Shown here piece by piece: positions 63,644 through 64,000 of a DNA stretch of 64,000 bases. Under the pieces are notes generated by a model. It was not told where the DNA came from. It made no database searches and worked only from the letters and a program-made list of their open reading frames with translations. The first letter of the stretch is position 1. Every line of letters begins with the position of its first letter. The position numbers and the translations under genes are program-made. The stretch is from Bacteroidota bacterium. Its GTDB lineage: Bacteria > Bacteroidota > Bacteroidia > UKL13-3. The stretch spans positions 194,427-258,426 of the forward strand of contig JAAFJM010000002.1 of assembly GCA_013298895.1 (NCBI GenBank), in the 5' to 3' direction.

Positions 63644-63868
63644 ATGGATTTTTTGTTAAAAATTGAGAATGAAGAGAAAGCTAAATACTTGTTTCAATTT
63701 CTTAAAAATTTAGATTTTTTTGAAATTGAAAAATTTGATCAAGATAAAAACTGGAAAGAATTGGTTAAACAAGCTGAAAAAAGTAAATCAATTTACATTG
63801 ATGAAGCAAAATTGTCGATTGAAAGTTGGAAAATCAAACTCAAGAAGATCAGAAAAATAAAAGAATAA
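63644..63868 (+). CDS. small charged protein, possibly antitoxin-like
   Basis: A 74-residue Lys/Glu-rich, helical protein (MDFLLKIENEEKAKYLFQFL, NWKELVKQAEKSKSIYIDEA, WKIKLKKIRKIKE). It has no signal or membrane segment. It lies 11 bases after the DUF1016 fragment and 4 bases before a HicB-like gene, so co-transcription is likely. Size and context suggest an antitoxin or accessory part of a toxin-antitoxin locus, but no family is recognised. Confidence 0.55.
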   Translation: MDFLLKIENEEKAKYLFQFLKNLDFFEIEKFDQDKNWKELVKQAEKSKSIYIDEAKLSIESWKIKLKKIRKIKE

Positions 63869-63872
63869 TACC

Positions 63873-64000
63873 ATGAATGAACTAATTTTTTTAGTAGAAG
63901 AATCAGTTGATGGCGGCTATGAAGCCAAAGCCATTGGGGAGTCTATATTTACTCAAGGTGAAGACCTAGAGGATTTAAAAGTTCAAATTAAAGAAGCTAT
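63873..64000 (+). CDS. HicB-like antitoxin-fold protein, cut by the window edge
   Basis: 42 codons are visible from ATG 63873: MNELIFLVEESVDGGYEAKA and IGESIFTQGEDLEDLKVQIKEA. This is the start of the HicB/2-oxoisovalerate-dehydrogenase-like antitoxin fold, in which a partial RNase-H-like sheet is followed by a helix. The usual partner HicA would lie past the right edge. It begins 4 bases after the preceding small ORF. Confidence 0.7.
   Translation, partial: MNELIFLVEESVDGGYEAKAIGESIFTQGEDLEDLKVQIKEA

Noticed and set aside
1..64000. Complete defence system, prophage, transposon or CRISPR array
   Set aside because: No integrase, transposase, cas gene, phage structural gene or regular direct repeats were found. 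AlbA_2 and DUF1016 proteins alone do not make a system.

Overview
The window is AT-rich, densely packed chromosomal DNA from a member of the Bacteroidota, most likely an aerobic or microaerobic lineage rather than a gut Bacteroidales. The evidence is a full-length SprA (type IX secretion/gliding translocon), secreted proteins with type A and type B (gliding-motility-associated) sorting domains, an S46 dipeptidyl-peptidase, fused CcoNO of a cbb3 oxidase, DUF4293/DUF4294/DUF6089/DUF6588 family proteins, and starts without recognisable Shine-Dalgarno sequences. Genus cannot be told from this sequence alone. No phage, transposase, CRISPR array or rRNA was seen; there is one tRNA (Phe).

Layout. 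1-5.2 kb: an RND efflux operon on the minus strand (adaptor, pump, outer-membrane factor cut by the window edge). 6.2-12.7 kb: cbb3 cytochrome oxidase structural and assembly genes on the plus strand (ccoNO, ccoQ, ccoP, ccoG, ccoH-like, TauE/SafE-like), preceded by a CRP/FNR-like dyad. 12.8-21.1 kb: lipoproteins, pepT, an ECF sigma factor, a T9SS type A cargo protein, an S46 peptidase with the arginine typical of DPP11, and tRNA-Phe. 21.3-34.2 kb: housekeeping (Fe-S membrane reductase, rarA, rpoN, aat, trmB, RhlE-like helicase, thiolase, sppA) with two tandem DUF6089 outer-membrane proteins. 34.3-41.6 kb: 2OG oxygenase, an exonuclease/GIY-YIG fusion, two adjacent secreted proteins (one with a type B sorting domain), truncated hemoglobin, DUF6588 protein, and a MarR-YceI operon with a striking palindromic operator. 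41.7-49.6 kb: ruvA-sprA. 49.6-61.4 kb: LpxH-like phosphoesterase, VanZ-like protein, NlpC/P60, HPt protein, prmA, AlbA_2 protein, an alkyltransferase-like protein coupled to a metal-site-less arginase homologue, a reductase, a run of kinase-like/uridine kinase/SET genes, a peroxiredoxin and a TPR lipoprotein. 61.5-64 kb: a more accessory-looking end with an S23-type four-helix-bundle gene inside an inverted repeat, homogentisate dioxygenase, a truncated DUF1016 nuclease gene and the start of a HicB-like gene.

How the parts fit. The cbb3 cluster is respiratory machinery for low oxygen, and its catalytic and assembly genes are together, though the copper ATPase CcoI and CcoS are not in view. 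SprA would export the two CTD-bearing proteins seen here. I did not find a complete novel multi-gene system. The best leads are the inverted-repeat cassette around the S23-like gene (61527-62018), the arginase-fold pseudoenzyme joined to an alkyltransferase-like gene (54775-56262), the kinase-like/uridine kinase/SET run (57435-59637), and several dyad operators that can be tested.
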